Made by a program: the position numbers and the translations under genes | In this document: positions 1 to 9,194 of the stretch, piece by piece | Layout of the letters: the number at the start of each line of letters is the position of its first letter | How positions within the stretch are numbered: position 1 is the first letter of the stretch | Source of the DNA: Siccirubricoccus sp. G192 | GTDB taxonomy: Bacteria; Pseudomonadota; Alphaproteobacteria; Acetobacterales; Acetobacteraceae | Length of the DNA stretch: 64,000 nucleotides | Direction of reading: 5' to 3' | NCBI RefSeq assembly: GCF_019084075.1 | Contig: NZ_JAHREN010000001.1 | Coordinates: 3,755,501 to 3,819,500, forward strand | Notes under the pieces: model-generated | What the model was told of the DNA's origin: nothing | The model's input: the letters and a program-made list of their open reading frames with translations, nothing else | Database searches by the model: none

Positions 1-695
1 CCGGTGAGATAGCTGCTTTTCGCCTCGTCCAGCAGGAACAGCACCATGGGCGTGATCTCCTCCGGCGTGGCATAGCGGCGGAGCGGCAGGTGGCGCAGCC
101 ACTGCGCGCGCATCTCCGGCCCATGCAGCCGCGCCACCAGCGGCGTCTCGACCGGGCCGGGGCAGAGCGCGTTCACCCGGATGCCGTAAGGCGCCAGGTC
201 GATCGCCATCACCTGCGCCAGGTTGATCACCCCCGCCTTGGAGGCGCCATAGGCCACCCGCCCCTTTGCCCCGCGCAGTCCGGTCACCGAGGCGATGCAG
301 AGGATGGAGCCGCCGCCCGAATCCCGCATCGCCCGCCCGGCCGAGCGGGCCAGCAGGAAACTGCCGGTGACATTCACATCGAGGATGCGGCGGAACAGCT
401 CGGTCGGCGTGTCGAGCGCCGGAATATCGGCGGCGATGCCGGCCGCGGCGACGGCGCCGGCCAGCCTGCCCTGCCCGGCGGTGGCGGTGATCCAGGCTTC
501 CACTGCCGACTCATCCGTCACGTCCAGCGCGGTGATGCTGGAGCGGGCGGGGTCCAGAAGGTCGCGTGCCCTTTCCAGCGCCGCCGGATCGCGATCGGCC
601 ACCGCCACGCGCCAGCCCTCGGCCAGCGCCGCCTCCGCCACCGCCAGGCCGATGCCGGAGGCCCCGCCCGTGATCGCCAGCACCCTCTCGGCCAT
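1..695 (-). CDS. SDR family oxidoreductase (3' end cut by window edge)
   Basis: Classical short-chain dehydrogenase that should use NAD(P)H to oxidise or reduce an alcohol/ketone; substrate unknown. The protein starts MAERVLAIT with the Rossmann glycine motif TGGASGIG at about residues 9-16. The NAG-type motif is changed to AAAG, and the active-site YGASK is present with Ser upstream (SILCIAS). It also has a PG motif after the active site (CPGPVETPL). The start at 695 is preceded by a purine-poor leader, so the exact start is less certain than the family. The C-terminus lies outside the window. It is divergent from the TRAP transporter genes, with only 88 bases between, so the two may share a regulatory region. 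Confidence 0.9.
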   Translation of the reverse strand, partial: MAERVLAITGGASGIGLAVAEAALAEGWRVAVADRDPAALERARDLLDPARSSITALDVTDESAVEAWITATAGQGRLAGAVAAAGIAADIPALDTPTELFRRILDVNVTGSFLLARSAGRAMRDSGGGSILCIASVTGLRGAKGRVAYGASKAGVINLAQVMAIDLAPYGIRVNALCPGPVETPLVARLHGPEMRAQWLRHLPLRRYATPEEITPMVLFLLDEAKSSYLT

Positions 696-783
696 TGTTT
701 CCCCCCTTGCGCCAGGTGGGGCATCATCGCATCCCGGGCGGGCGGGTGCAGCCCGGCAATCGCCACGATTCGGGGAGGGGCCA

Positions 784-1827
784 ATGAACACAGCAATTAC
801 GCGCCGGAGCGCGGTGCTCGCCGGATTGGTGGCCCCTTTGGCCGCCCCGGTGGTGGCGCGGGCGCAGGCGGGCTACCGGGCGGAATACAAGCTCTCGGTG
901 GTCGGTAACCGGCCGATTCCCTTTGCCGAGGGCGCCTTTATCTGGGCGGACCTGATCACCCAGCGCAGCGGCGGCCGGATACAAGTAAAAGTCTATCCCG
1001 GCAGCCAGTTGGTCGGCGGCGACCAGACGCGGGAGCTTCTGGCCATGCGCCAGGGCGTGATCGACTTCGCCGTGCTCTCCACCATCAACATCTCGCCGCA
1101 GGTGCGGGAGGCCAGCCTGTTCCAGCTTCCCTTCCTGATGCCCGACCACCGCGCCTTCGATGCGGTGATCCGCGGCGAGCCGGGGCGCGACATCTTCAGC
1201 GTGATCGAACGCCGCGAGGTGGTGCCGCTGGCCTGGGGCGAGAACGGCTTCCGCGAGATCTCCAACAGCAAGCGGGCCATCCGCGCGCCCTCCGACCTGC
1301 GCGGCATGAAGATCCGCTTCGCCGCCGGCAACATCTTCAAGGACATCTACGAGGCATTGGGCGCCAATCCGGTGCAGATGTCCTTCGCCGACCTGCAGCC
1401 GGCGCTCTCCACCGGCGCGGTGGACGGGCAGGAGAACCCGATCAACCTGTTCCTGGCCTTCCGCATGGACACGCTGGCGCAGAAGCACCTCACCATCTGG
1501 AACTACGTGAACGACCCGCTGGTCTTCGCCCTCTCGAAGCAGGTCTGGAACAGCTTCTCCGCCGCCGACCAGCAACTCGTGCGGGAATGCGCCGAGGAGG
1601 CCGGGCGGCAGCAGATCGCGCTGACCCGCAAGGGTTTGGGCATGGAGGATGCCGACCGGTCCTCGCTGGAGGAACTGGCCCGGCGCGGCGTCGAGACAAC
1701 GGTGCTGAGCGCCGCGGAGAAGCGCGCCTTCGCCCAGGCCACCCGGCCGGTCTACCAGAAATGGGCCGGCACCGTCGGCGCCGATCTGGTGCGGAAGGCG
1801 GAGGCGGCGGTCAGCGCGGTCTCGTGA
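784..1827 (+). CDS. TRAP transporter substrate-binding protein (DctP family)
   Basis: Periplasmic solute-binding subunit of a tripartite ATP-independent periplasmic transporter, which hands an organic acid-type ligand to the membrane subunits. It has 347 residues. The N-terminus carries a twin-arginine-like signal (TRRSAVLAGL, then APVVARAQA as the cleavage region). The mature part shows the DctP hallmarks: the RGMKIRFAAGN strand, ALGANPVQM, and GAVDGQENP near residue 210. The start at 784 has a strong GGGGAGGGG ribosome site; an earlier in-frame ATG at 295 would run through the divergent SDR gene and is rejected. The stop overlaps the next gene (GTGA), indicating translational coupling with the permeases. 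The ligand cannot be read from sequence. Confidence 0.95.
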   Translation: MNTAITRRSAVLAGLVAPLAAPVVARAQAGYRAEYKLSVVGNRPIPFAEGAFIWADLITQRSGGRIQVKVYPGSQLVGGDQTRELLAMRQGVIDFAVLSTINISPQVREASLFQLPFLMPDHRAFDAVIRGEPGRDIFSVIERREVVPLAWGENGFREISNSKRAIRAPSDLRGMKIRFAAGNIFKDIYEALGANPVQMSFADLQPALSTGAVDGQENPINLFLAFRMDTLAQKHLTIWNYVNDPLVFALSKQVWNSFSAADQQLVRECAEEAGRQQIALTRKGLGMEDADRSSLEELARRGVETTVLSAAEKRAFAQATRPVYQKWAGTVGADLVRKAEAAVSAVS

Positions 1828-2333
1828 CAGCGGAACTCGACCCCGGCGCATTGGCGCCGGACCCGCCGACCCGGGTGCCGCTCACGCTGGAGAAGTTGCT
1901 CATCGCCGCCGCCATGGCGGCGATGGCGCTGATCACCGCGGCCAATGTGGCGATCCGCTATCTCTCGAATGTCAGCCTCGCCTTCACCGAGGAATATTCG
2001 GTGGCGCTGATGGTCATCCTGACGCTGCTCGGCACCTCCCTGGCGACGGCGGCGGGGCGGCATATCCGCATCGGCTATTTCGCCGAGATGCTGCCGCCAA
2101 GGGGCCGGCGGATCGCGGAGGGGGTGGCGCTGGCGCTGGTGGTGCTGATGTTCGGCATCCTGGCCCTTTGGGGCGCCAGCCTCGCCTGGGACGAATACCG
2201 CTTCGAGATCATGTCGGCCGGGCTGGACCTGCCGCAATGGTGGTACACCATCTGGCTGCCGCTGCTCTCGCTCGCGGTGATCGGCCGGGCGCTCGGCCGG
2301 ATGCTGCGCCTGGCGCGGGGCCTGGATGGCTAG
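1824..2333 (+). CDS. TRAP transporter small permease (DctQ family)
   Basis: Small membrane subunit of the TRAP transporter, with 169 residues and four predicted membrane helices (about residues 20-42, 55-75, 92-114 and 135-155). The family hallmark FTEEYSVALMV around residue 53 is present. I chose the GTG at 1824 because it overlaps the dctP stop (GTGA) and gives the normal family length; the open frame extends upstream only within dctP. It acts with the DctM subunit as the membrane complex that uses an ion gradient. The stop is followed directly by the ATG of the large permease. Confidence 0.94.
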   Translation: MTAELDPGALAPDPPTRVPLTLEKLLIAAAMAAMALITAANVAIRYLSNVSLAFTEEYSVALMVILTLLGTSLATAAGRHIRIGYFAEMLPPRGRRIAEGVALALVVLMFGILALWGASLAWDEYRFEIMSAGLDLPQWWYTIWLPLLSLAVIGRALGRMLRLARGLDG

Positions 2334-3620
2334 ATGACCGGCAGCATCCTCTTCGCCGCCTTCGTGGCCATGCTGCTCGGCGGCGTGCCGATTGGGGTGG
2401 CGCTGGGCTTGGCGGGAACGCTGGCGATCTGGCTGGCGGACCAGTCCATCGTCGCGGTGCCGACCAATGTCTATGCCGGCATCGCCAAGTATCCGCTGAT
2501 CGCCATCCCCATGTTCGTGCTGGTGGGCAGCGTCTTCGACCGCACCGGGGTGGCGCTGCGCCTGGTGCGCTTCGCGACGGCCATCGTCGGCGCGGGGCGT
2601 GGCGCGCTGGCCTCGGTGGCGGTGCTGGTGGCGATGGTGATCGGCGGCATCTCGGGCTCCGGCCCGGCCACCTCGGCGGCGGTCGGCCAGGTGGTGACGC
2701 GGAGCATGGTGCGGGACGGCTATCCCCGTTCCTTCATCGCGGCGACGGTCGGCGCCGCGGCGGCGACCGATATCCTGATCCCGCCCTCCATCGCCTTCAT
2801 CGTCTATGCGGTGCTGGTGCCGGGGGTCTCGGTGCCGGCGATCTTCCTGGCCGGGATGTTCCCGGGGATCCTGGCCGGCATCGCCATCATCGTGCCGATC
2901 GTCGTCATTTCCATGCTGCGGGATTTCGGCGGCAAGTCGCCAGAGCGGGAGGCGCTTTCCGTCTGGCGGACCTTCAAGGAAGCCTTCTGGGGCTTACTGG
3001 CACCAGTGGTGATCCTGGGCGGCATGCGGACCGGCGCCTTCACCCCGACGGAGGCCGCCGTCATGGCGGTGTTCTACGGGCTCTTCATCGGCTTCGTGGT
3101 CTATCGCACGCTGAGCCTGCGCGACCTCTACGAGATGCTGGTGGAGGCCGGTGAGCTTTCCGCCGTCATCCTCATCATCATCGCCCTGGCCTCGGTCTTC
3201 GCCTGGAGCACCTCGACGCTCGGCATCGTGCAGCCCATCGCCACCTGGATCGTCGGGCTGGGGCTCGGCGAATACGGCACCATCGCGCTGCTGATGCTGG
3301 TGCTGATCGTCATCGGCATGTTCCTGGACGGCGTCTCCACCTTCCTGATCCTGCTGCCGGTGCTCATCCCCATCGCCAATGCCTTTCACTGGGACCTCAC
3401 CTGGTTCGGCGTGATCCTCACCATGAAGATCGCGATCGGCCAGTTCACCCCGCCTCTCGCGGTGAACCTGATGGTCTCCTGCCGGATCGCCGGGGTGACG
3501 ATGGAAAGCACCATCCCCTGGGTGGTCTGGATGATCCTGGCGATGTTCGTGGCACTGGCCCTGGTGGTCGGCTTCCCGGAGATCGCGCTCTGGCTGCCGC
3601 GCAACCTGGGCGGGCTCTGA
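2334..3620 (+). CDS. TRAP transporter large permease (DctM family)
   Basis: Large, 12-14-helix permease subunit of the TRAP system. At 428 residues it has the usual family length. The sequence is hydrophobic throughout, with typical DctM segments such as the GGVPIGVALGLAG start, AIPMFVLVGSVFDRTG, GGISGSGPATSAAVG, and the second-half repeat containing FTPTEAAVMAV and GMFLDGVSTFLILLPVL. It begins at the base after the dctQ stop, so it is co-translated with it. Together with 784-2333 it makes a complete P-Q-M system. No regulator gene is attached. Confidence 0.96.
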   Translation: MTGSILFAAFVAMLLGGVPIGVALGLAGTLAIWLADQSIVAVPTNVYAGIAKYPLIAIPMFVLVGSVFDRTGVALRLVRFATAIVGAGRGALASVAVLVAMVIGGISGSGPATSAAVGQVVTRSMVRDGYPRSFIAATVGAAAATDILIPPSIAFIVYAVLVPGVSVPAIFLAGMFPGILAGIAIIVPIVVISMLRDFGGKSPEREALSVWRTFKEAFWGLLAPVVILGGMRTGAFTPTEAAVMAVFYGLFIGFVVYRTLSLRDLYEMLVEAGELSAVILIIIALASVFAWSTSTLGIVQPIATWIVGLGLGEYGTIALLMLVLIVIGMFLDGVSTFLILLPVLIPIANAFHWDLTWFGVILTMKIAIGQFTPPLAVNLMVSCRIAGVTMESTIPWVVWMILAMFVALALVVGFPEIALWLPRNLGGL

Positions 3621-3778
3621 CCGGCTGCCGGTCTGCTCGCGCCCCTTTCACACCGCGAGGCTTCCATGCGCGGCGGAAGAAAGGCAAGGTTCCGCAGGCC
3701 TCCCCGGTATCGCGGCTTGCCTGGCGGAGCACCGCCGCCAGCAAGCTCGCGGGCAGAGGGAGACAGGAATCGCACCCC

Positions 3779-4306
3779 ATGGCCAAAGACCCCGCGATGC
3801 CCGATGCCGCGTTGCCAAGCCCCGCCCGGCTGGTGATCCTCGCCCCCGAGGAAGGCCGCAGCTTCTGGCAGCCGGTGCCCGCCAATGGCTTCGTCCGCTG
3901 CATCCTGGACCAGGCGATGACCGGCGCCGAAACGCCCTTCGCCATGGGCACCCAGACGGTCGATCCCGGCTGCCATGTGCGCGAACACGTGCATGACGCG
4001 AACGAGGAAGTGATCCTGGTCCTGTCCGGCCAGGGCGAGGCGGAGATCGAGGGCGCGCGCCACCCCATGGCGCCCGGCGGCTGCTTCTTCTTCCCGCGCG
4101 GCCGGCCGCATGCCTTCCACAATACCGGCGAGGCTCCGCTGACCTTCCTCTGGCTGATCCTGCCCGGCGGGCTGGAGAACTTCTTCGAACGCATCGGCCG
4201 CCCCCGCAGCGCCGGCGAGCCGCCGCCCGCGCCCTTCCCGCGCCCGGCCGATGTGCTGCAGATCGAGGCCGAGACGGTTTTCGGCACCGTGACCAAGCGC
4301 GGCTGA
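3779..4306 (+). CDS. Cupin domain protein
   Basis: Single-domain cupin of 175 residues; the family includes dioxygenases, isomerases and sugar-binding sensors. Motif 1 is visible as GCHVREHVHDANEEV (His70, His72 and Glu76/77 as metal ligands) and motif 2 as PRGRPHAFHNTG (His111). All four usual metal-binding positions are therefore present, so a metal-dependent function is possible. The start at 3779 has an AGGA sequence about 12 bases upstream. The 158 bases between the TRAP genes and this gene hold no gene I can support. It may be co-expressed with the following hydrolase, which starts 125 bases later. Confidence 0.85.
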   Translation: MAKDPAMPDAALPSPARLVILAPEEGRSFWQPVPANGFVRCILDQAMTGAETPFAMGTQTVDPGCHVREHVHDANEEVILVLSGQGEAEIEGARHPMAPGGCFFFPRGRPHAFHNTGEAPLTFLWLILPGGLENFFERIGRPRSAGEPPPAPFPRPADVLQIEAETVFGTVTKRG

Positions 4307-4431
4307 AGGAATGGGCAAATGATCCTCGGGGAGCGCGGCTGCCGCATCCGGCCGGGCAGGCTCGGCCAACCCGTCGGTACCTGCCAGCGGGATGGGCTGC
4401 CGATGCACCTGCACCTGCGGTAGCCCGCGCC

Positions 4432-5220
4432 ATGCAGGTCGAACTGCCGGATGGCGCCAGCATCGCAGTGCGGATCGAGGGTCAGGGCCCGCCGCTGCTG
4501 CTGGTCTCCGGCCTTGGCGGCACCGCGGGTTTCTGGGGCCGGAGCGGAGCGCTATTGGCGGCGCGGCACCAGGTCATCACCTTCGACCAGCGCGGCATCG
4601 GCGCCAGCACGCGCGGCAGCCTGCCGGTCACGGTGGAGCGCCTTGCCGAGGATGTGGAGGCGGTGGCCGGCGCGCTCGATCTCGGGCGTTTCGCGCTGGC
4701 CGGGCATTCGACCGGCGCCGCCATCGCCCTGACCCTTGCCGCGCGCGGCCGCCTGCCGCTCTCGGGCCTGGTGCTGAGCGGCGGCTGGGTGCGGGCCGAT
4801 GCCTATGTCCGCGCGCTTTTCACGCTGCGGCTGGAGGTGCTGCGGGGCCTCGACTTCGCCGGCTACGAACGCTTCGGCCGCTTCCTCGCCTATCCGCCGG
4901 CCTGGCTGGTCGAGACGGGCGATTTCGGCCCCTCGGGGTCGGCGCCGGGCGCCGAGGAGGCGGCGTTGCAGGCGCTCTGGGCCGAGCGGATCGGAGCGCT
5001 GCTGGCCTATGACGGCACGCCGCTGCTCGGGGCCGCGGGCGCGCCAGTGCTGGTGATTGGCGCGATGGACGACGCCATCATCCCACATCACCACCAGCGC
5101 GAGATGGCGGCGCGCATCCCAGGCGCGCGGCTGCATGCACTGCCGGATGGCGGGCATTTCTTCCCCATCACCCGCGCCGATGCCTTCGCCGCGGCGGTGC
5201 TGGAATTCCTCGGCGGCTGA
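4432..5220 (+). CDS. Alpha/beta hydrolase, RutD-like
   Basis: Serine hydrolase of 262 residues with the alpha/beta fold. It shows the oxyanion region SGLGGT, the conserved FDQRGIG segment, and the nucleophile elbow GHSTG (Ser93). The likely acid is Asp213/214 (GAMDD) and the likely base His242 (DGGHF). The overall pattern, including the lid with YPPAW, resembles RutD, the aminoacrylate hydrolase of pyrimidine breakdown. E. coli RutD has Ala at the nucleophile elbow, whereas this protein keeps Ser, so a true esterase/hydrolase role is possible. No other rut genes are nearby. It converges on the oxygenase gene with only 7 bases between. Confidence 0.85.
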   Translation: MQVELPDGASIAVRIEGQGPPLLLVSGLGGTAGFWGRSGALLAARHQVITFDQRGIGASTRGSLPVTVERLAEDVEAVAGALDLGRFALAGHSTGAAIALTLAARGRLPLSGLVLSGGWVRADAYVRALFTLRLEVLRGLDFAGYERFGRFLAYPPAWLVETGDFGPSGSAPGAEEAALQALWAERIGALLAYDGTPLLGAAGAPVLVIGAMDDAIIPHHHQREMAARIPGARLHALPDGGHFFPITRADAFAAAVLEFLGG

Positions 5221-5227
5221 CCGGCTC

Positions 5228-6297
5228 CTATACGGCGTCGAGCGGCGCCACCAGCGGCACGCCTGGCACTCGGATGCCCGCGGGGCGGCCGCTGGCGGTC
5301 GCGCCCTGCCAGGCCCGGGTATAGACCTCCGGCAGGGCCGGCCCATCGGCGCAGGCCAGCCAGAGGCGGAAGAGGTGGCGGCGGCGCTCCGGCTCCGGGA
5401 AGTCCTCGATTCGGTGCGGGAATGCATGATCCAGTGGTTGCTCAGGAACTGGATGTCGCCGGGACGGAATTCCATGTCGAGATGGGATTCCGGGCTGTCC
5501 GCCAGGCTGTCCAGCAGGTCGCAGGCGGCGTCGAGCGCCGGGGTGATGCGCGGTACCTCCGGGAAACGCTGCGCCTTGCGCATGGCGCTGCGGACATAGG
5601 TGGCGACCAGCCCGCCATCCGGCATCGGGTTGAAGACCGGCACGGCGTACCAGGGCTCGGCGCCCTCCGGCACCTCGCCGCGGCGATCGCGATATACCGG
5701 CCGCAGCAGCTCGGCCAGCAGCGCGGGGTCGCGCCGCAGCATCTCGTTGTAGAGTGCGGCGGAGCTGACGATGCTGGAGAGCCCGCCGGATTTCGACGGC
5801 TTCACGCAGAGCAGCCCGACGATATCGGAACTGTCGCAATGGTAGGGCAGCCGCGCCGCCGTCTGGTAACCGCGGCCGGTGGGCTTGGCGTAATCCGTGC
5901 CGATATCCTTCACATGGCCGAGGATATGGCCCATGGCATTCTGCGACACCGGCTCGCCGATCATGGCGCCGAGGCCGAAATAGGCGATGGCGCATTGCCG
6001 GAGGCTCCAGCGCTCCACCGGCAGGCCGCGCAGCAGGATGAAGCCGCTGCCATGCAGCACCGCCTGGCGGATCTGCTCCACCAGTGGCTCGAGGCCGGGG
6101 GCGGCGAGATCCTTCGGACCGATACGCGCGATATCGATGCCGGTGGCGTCCAGCCGGGCGACCGCCGCTTCCAATTCGGCGATCTCGGCGACCGAGAGGG
6201 GCCGAATCCAATCCCTTCGCCGGGCCATCTCCGGGCCATGCCAAGCGGCCGGGCCGGAAACCGGCCGCAGGCCGGCCGAGGTTGCGAGGATGTTCAT
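5228..6297 (-). CDS. TauD/TfdA-type 2-oxoglutarate/Fe(II) oxygenase (frameshifted)
   Basis: Non-haem iron oxygenase of about 356 residues that would couple 2-oxoglutarate decarboxylation to hydroxylation of an unknown substrate. The iron-binding HxD is His153-x-Asp155 (PYHCDSSD) and the distal His is His292 (NHWIMHSRT). The C-terminal EDFPEPERRRHLFRLWL segment is the standard family ending but lies in another frame. One base is missing around 5409-5414, between SRT and EDFPEPER. The start at 6297 is chosen for its GGAGGG site 5 bases upstream; an in-frame ATG at 6315 is less likely. The intact sequence on both sides of the break suggests an indel error. Confidence 0.85.
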
Positions 6298-6594
6298 GGC
6301 GACCCTCCAAGGCATTTCTTGGCCTGAACCCTAGGGCCGCCCTGCCCCGCCGGGCAACCTGGACGAGCCCGTGCCGTGGGCGGAACGGCTTACGGAACCG
6401 GGCGTGGCGCGGTTTTCACACAGGAAAGCTTGCCGCGGGGCGGCTAATGCTCTTCAAAGCAAGTTCCGGGTGGTTGCCGCTCGCCACGATGTGGCCACCC
6501 AGGCGTCCCGCCGGCATTCCGTCGGGGCGTTCGGATGGGCAGGCCGGTGCGGGACAACCCGCCTCGGCCGCAAGAGGACCGACGAGTTCAGGAC

Positions 6595-7222
6595 ATGGCC
6601 GACAAGGATAGCTGGCGCTCACGCAGGCCCCGCAAGCGTGGATTCGATGATGATTTCCCGCAGGAAGGTGGTGGCTGGTCGCCGCCGCCCTCGAGCGGCC
6701 CCTCCTCCCGGCCGCTATCGACCTTCGCCGGCCCCGAGGTCGGCGCGGTGGTCAAATGGTTCAACGCGGAGAAGGGCTTCGGCTTCGTTGAGGTCTCCGG
6801 CGGGTCGGGCGATGCCTTCCTGCATGTGAGCGTGCTGCAGCGTGCCGGCGTCGATGCGGTGAACCCGGGCGCGACCCTCCGGGTCCGGGTCGGTCCCGGG
6901 CAGAAGGGGCAGCAGGTCACCGAAGTGCTGGAGATCAAGGAAGGCGACGCACCGCCCCCCCTCCCGCTCCAGCGCGCCACGCGGCGGCTATTCCTCCATG
7001 CCCATGGGCGATGGCCAGGAGATGCGCGGCACCGTGAAATGGTACAATGCCCAGAAGGGCTTCGGCTTCGTCACGCCCGATAGCGGCGGCAAGGACGTCT
7101 TCGTCCATGCGACGGCGCTGGAGCGCAGCGGCATGCAGCCGCTCGCCGAGGGCCAGTCGGTGATGATGACCGTCGTCCAGGGCAAGAAGGGGCCGGAAGC
7201 CGCCTCGGTCCGCGGCGACTGA
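6595..7222 (+). CDS. Tandem cold-shock-domain protein (frameshifted in a C7 run)
   Basis: RNA/DNA-binding protein with two CspA-type domains, a form common in alphaproteobacteria, predicted at 208 residues once repaired. A basic N-terminal tail (SWRSRRPRKRG) leads into domain 1, with the RNP1-like KWFNAEKGFGFVEV. Domain 2 has KWYNAQKGFGFVTPD and DVFVHATALERSG. The two domains lie in different frames. The run of seven C at 6955-6961 would keep one frame if it had six, giving a normal linker ending in the start of domain 2. I see no ribosome site before the internal ATG at 6998, so separate translation of domain 2 is unlikely. Confidence 0.87.
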
Positions 7223-7230
7223 CGGATTTT

Positions 7231-7268
7231 CCTGGGGACCGTCGGGGCGTTACCCGCGGTCCCCCAGG
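7231..7268. terminator. Possible stem-loop terminator between convergent genes
   Basis: An inverted repeat pairs CCTGGGGACCG (7231-7241) with CGGTCCCCCAGG (7257-7268), with one bulged C and a loop of about 15 bases. It lies just after the cold-shock gene and overlaps the 3' end of the small gene on the other strand. There is no U-tract on the expected side, so this is only a candidate. Confidence 0.35.
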
Positions 7269-7426
7269 ATCTGACCTTCACGCACCAGCAGGGTGCGGCG
7301 CTGGCCGCCCTGCTTCACGACCACGGTGAAGGACGGGCCGGATTCGTTGTTCACCTCGGTGACTTCGACCACCTGCCAACCCGGCCTTTCGCGGGCGATA
7401 AGTGCCTTGATCGCCTGGGCATCCAT
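7250..7426 (-). CDS. Small hypothetical protein, 58 aa
   Basis: Short gene encoding 58 residues, starting MDAQAIKALI and ending EGQILGDRG. The pattern is an N-terminal helix (residues 3-14), then alternating beta-type segments (WQVVEVTEV, SFTVVVKQG, RRTLLVREG). This resembles a single small alpha-beta unit like PepSY-type modules, but I do not claim homology. It has a GGAG-like site (AGGGAG) about 11 bases upstream of the ATG and normal high-GC codon use. It lies downstream of the small membrane protein gene on the same strand, 27 bases away, and may be co-transcribed with it. Confidence 0.6.
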   Translation of the reverse strand: MDAQAIKALIARERPGWQVVEVTEVNNESGPSFTVVVKQGGQRRTLLVREGQILGDRG

Positions 7427-7453
7427 GCCCTGAACTCCCTGTTCTGGCCGCCT

Positions 7454-7714
7454 TCAGGTGTGCCCCGCGCCGCGTCCGGCCACCATGCGGTAGATCACCA
7501 GCAGGATGATGGCCCCGACCACGGCGCCGATGAACCCGGCCCCCTCGCCCGCCCGGTACCAGCCCAGTGCCTGCCCCAGCCAGGTGGCGACGACCGCGCC
7601 GATAATGCCAAGCAGGGTGGTGATGATGAAGCCGCCCGGGTCCCGCCCCGGCATGAGGAATTTCGCCACCACGCCGGCGATGAAGCCGATGATGATGCTC
7701 CAGATGAAACCCAT
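7454..7714 (-). CDS. GlsB/YeaQ/YmgE family membrane protein
   Basis: Integral membrane protein of 86 residues with three hydrophobic helices (residues 3-20, 28-47 and 58-77). Family signatures are visible: IIGFIAGVVAKFLMPGRDPGG, then TTLLGIIGAVVATWLG, then GFIGAVVGAIILLVIYR. The family (transglycosylase-associated protein) is linked to general stress in several bacteria, but its biochemical role is not established. The start at 7714 has CGGAGGA seven bases upstream; a longer in-frame start at 7819 adds a hydrophilic tail and is rejected. Its position beside the cold-shock gene and an XRE regulator fits a stress-related cluster. Confidence 0.92.
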   Translation of the reverse strand: MGFIWSIIIGFIAGVVAKFLMPGRDPGGFIITTLLGIIGAVVATWLGQALGWYRAGEGAGFIGAVVGAIILLVIYRMVAGRGAGHT

Positions 7715-7794
7715 GCGCCCGTCCTCCGCTCCGTTCCGGGCAGGATAAGCATTTGCCGCGCTCCGGGTTCCGCGGCAGGAACAAGGAAGTGCAG

Positions 7795-8217
7795 ATGCCG
7801 GAACAGTCGCCCCCGCCAATGGCGGAGATCATCCAGGCGAGGCTGGAGCGGATGGACCTCTCCGCGGTCGAGGCCTCCCGCCGCGCCGGCCTGCCGGCGG
7901 ACGGGATCGACCGCATCCTGGCCGGGCGCGCACCGGTGCCGCGCGGCAGCCGGCTGGTGCGGTTGGCCGAGGTGCTGGAATGCTCCGTCTCATACCTGGT
8001 CGGACTCGACCCGGATGTAATGCCGCCGGCCGAATTCCTGGAGGAGGACCAGAAGTCCTTCGGCCTGCTGGCCGCCGACCAGGAGGCACTGCTCAGCGCC
8101 TATGGCCGGCTCGACCTGCAATCGAAACAGGCGCTGCTCCGGGTGGCGCAGAGAATGGCGGGGCCGGAGCCGGAACCCGCGCCGGCCCCCAGGCGGAGCC
8201 GCGCGAAAAAGGGCTGA
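7795..8217 (+). CDS. XRE-family helix-turn-helix regulator
   Basis: DNA-binding protein of 140 residues. An N-terminal XRE/Cro-type helix-turn-helix spans about residues 8-65: MDLSAVEASRRAGLPADGIDRILAGRAP, then RLVRLAEVLECSVSYLVGLD, the usual helix 5. The C-terminal half is helical with no recognisable ligand domain and ends in a basic tail (RRSRAKKG). The start at 7795 has an AGGAAG site 5 bases upstream; the in-frame ATG at 7753 lacks one. It is divergent from the small stress genes, with 80 bases between, so it may regulate them; this is inference from position only. Confidence 0.88.
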   Translation: MPEQSPPPMAEIIQARLERMDLSAVEASRRAGLPADGIDRILAGRAPVPRGSRLVRLAEVLECSVSYLVGLDPDVMPPAEFLEEDQKSFGLLAADQEALLSAYGRLDLQSKQALLRVAQRMAGPEPEPAPAPRRSRAKKG

Positions 8218-8227
8218 TGCCGGCCGG

Positions 8228-9194
8228 TCACGCCTCCTCCCGCGGCTCGTCCTCGGTCGGGATTTCGCAGTGATTGTGGATATGCGTGGCGGCGATCGCC
8301 GCATGACCCATGGCGACGACGATCTGATCCAGCCCCCGCACCGTGCCGCCGGCGGCGTAGAGGCCCGGTACCGTGGTGCGGTTATGCGCATCCACCAGCA
8401 GGGCACCCGAACCATCCAGCCGCGCCCCCAGCGCGCTGCCAAGCCCGGAGCGGCATTGCAGGCCGAGTGCCGAATAGAGGATGTCGAATCGGTATTCCTC
8501 GCCCTGCCGCGGCCGCAGCGCGGTGATGCGGCCATCCTGCACGTCCAGCGCCTGGATCGGCGCCTCGACCAGCTTCACCCCGTGCTGCGCCAACCTCTCG
8601 CGCTGTTCATCCGACAGTTCCATCCTTTGGCCGAGCGTCAGCAGGGTGACATCGGAGGAATAGGTGCGGGCGATGAAGATCGCCTCCCCCATGCCGCGGT
8701 CGCCATGGCCGATCACCGCGATGCGCCGGCCGCGGGCTTCATACCCGTCGCAGATCGGGCAGTAGCGGACCAGGCCGCGCCGCACCGCGTCCGGCAGGTC
8801 GGGCAGATCCGGCTCGATATCCTCGGCACCGGTGGCGAGCAGCACCCGCCGCGCGTAGGTGGGTCGGGTGGGCGCTTCGGGTCCCTCAATGATCGCGCTG
8901 AAATGACCGGGACTCCGATCCAGCGCCGTGACCGTGCCGGCCAGGATGCGGGCGCCATAGCGTTCGGCATGCACCCGCTGCCGCGCCAGGATCTCGGCCC
9001 CGGCGATCCCCTCGGCAAAGACCGGGATGTTGTGGCTGACCGGGAATCCAGGCGGCGCGGGGCGCGCCGGCATCGACCAGCAGGAAGCGCCGCTGGAAGC
9101 GCGCGAGATAAAGCGCGGCGGTCAGGCCGGCCGGGCCGCCGCCGATGATGAGGGCATCCAGCACCTCTGCCTGCGGCGGGGCCGCCAGGCTCAC
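8228..9194 (-). CDS. NAD(P)/FAD-dependent oxidoreductase, thioredoxin-reductase-like (frameshifted)
   Basis: Flavoprotein of about 321 residues with two dinucleotide folds: an N-terminal FAD motif (IIGGGPAGLTAALYLARF) and an internal NAD(P) motif (IAVIGHGDRGMGEA). It has a redox-like CPIC pair in RYCPICDGYEA, the same place as the CxxC of thioredoxin reductase. The first 50 residues (to AAWIP) are in a different frame from the rest (VSHNIPVFAEG onward). One extra base lies at about 9040-9045. The GTG start at 9194 overlaps the stop of the HAD gene (GTGA), supporting an operon with 9191-9954. The partner substrate is unknown, and no thioredoxin gene is adjacent. Confidence 0.85.

Noticed and set aside
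6414-6427. A 14-base stretch (TTTCACACAGGAAA) identical to the lac leader region used in cloning vectors
   Set aside because: The match is short and the surrounding sequence is normal for this genome. It looks like chance and not vector contamination.
6448-6612. Possible 54-codon gene upstream of the cold-shock gene
   Set aside because: No domain, no clear ribosome site, and it overlaps the cold-shock start. It may be just leader sequence.
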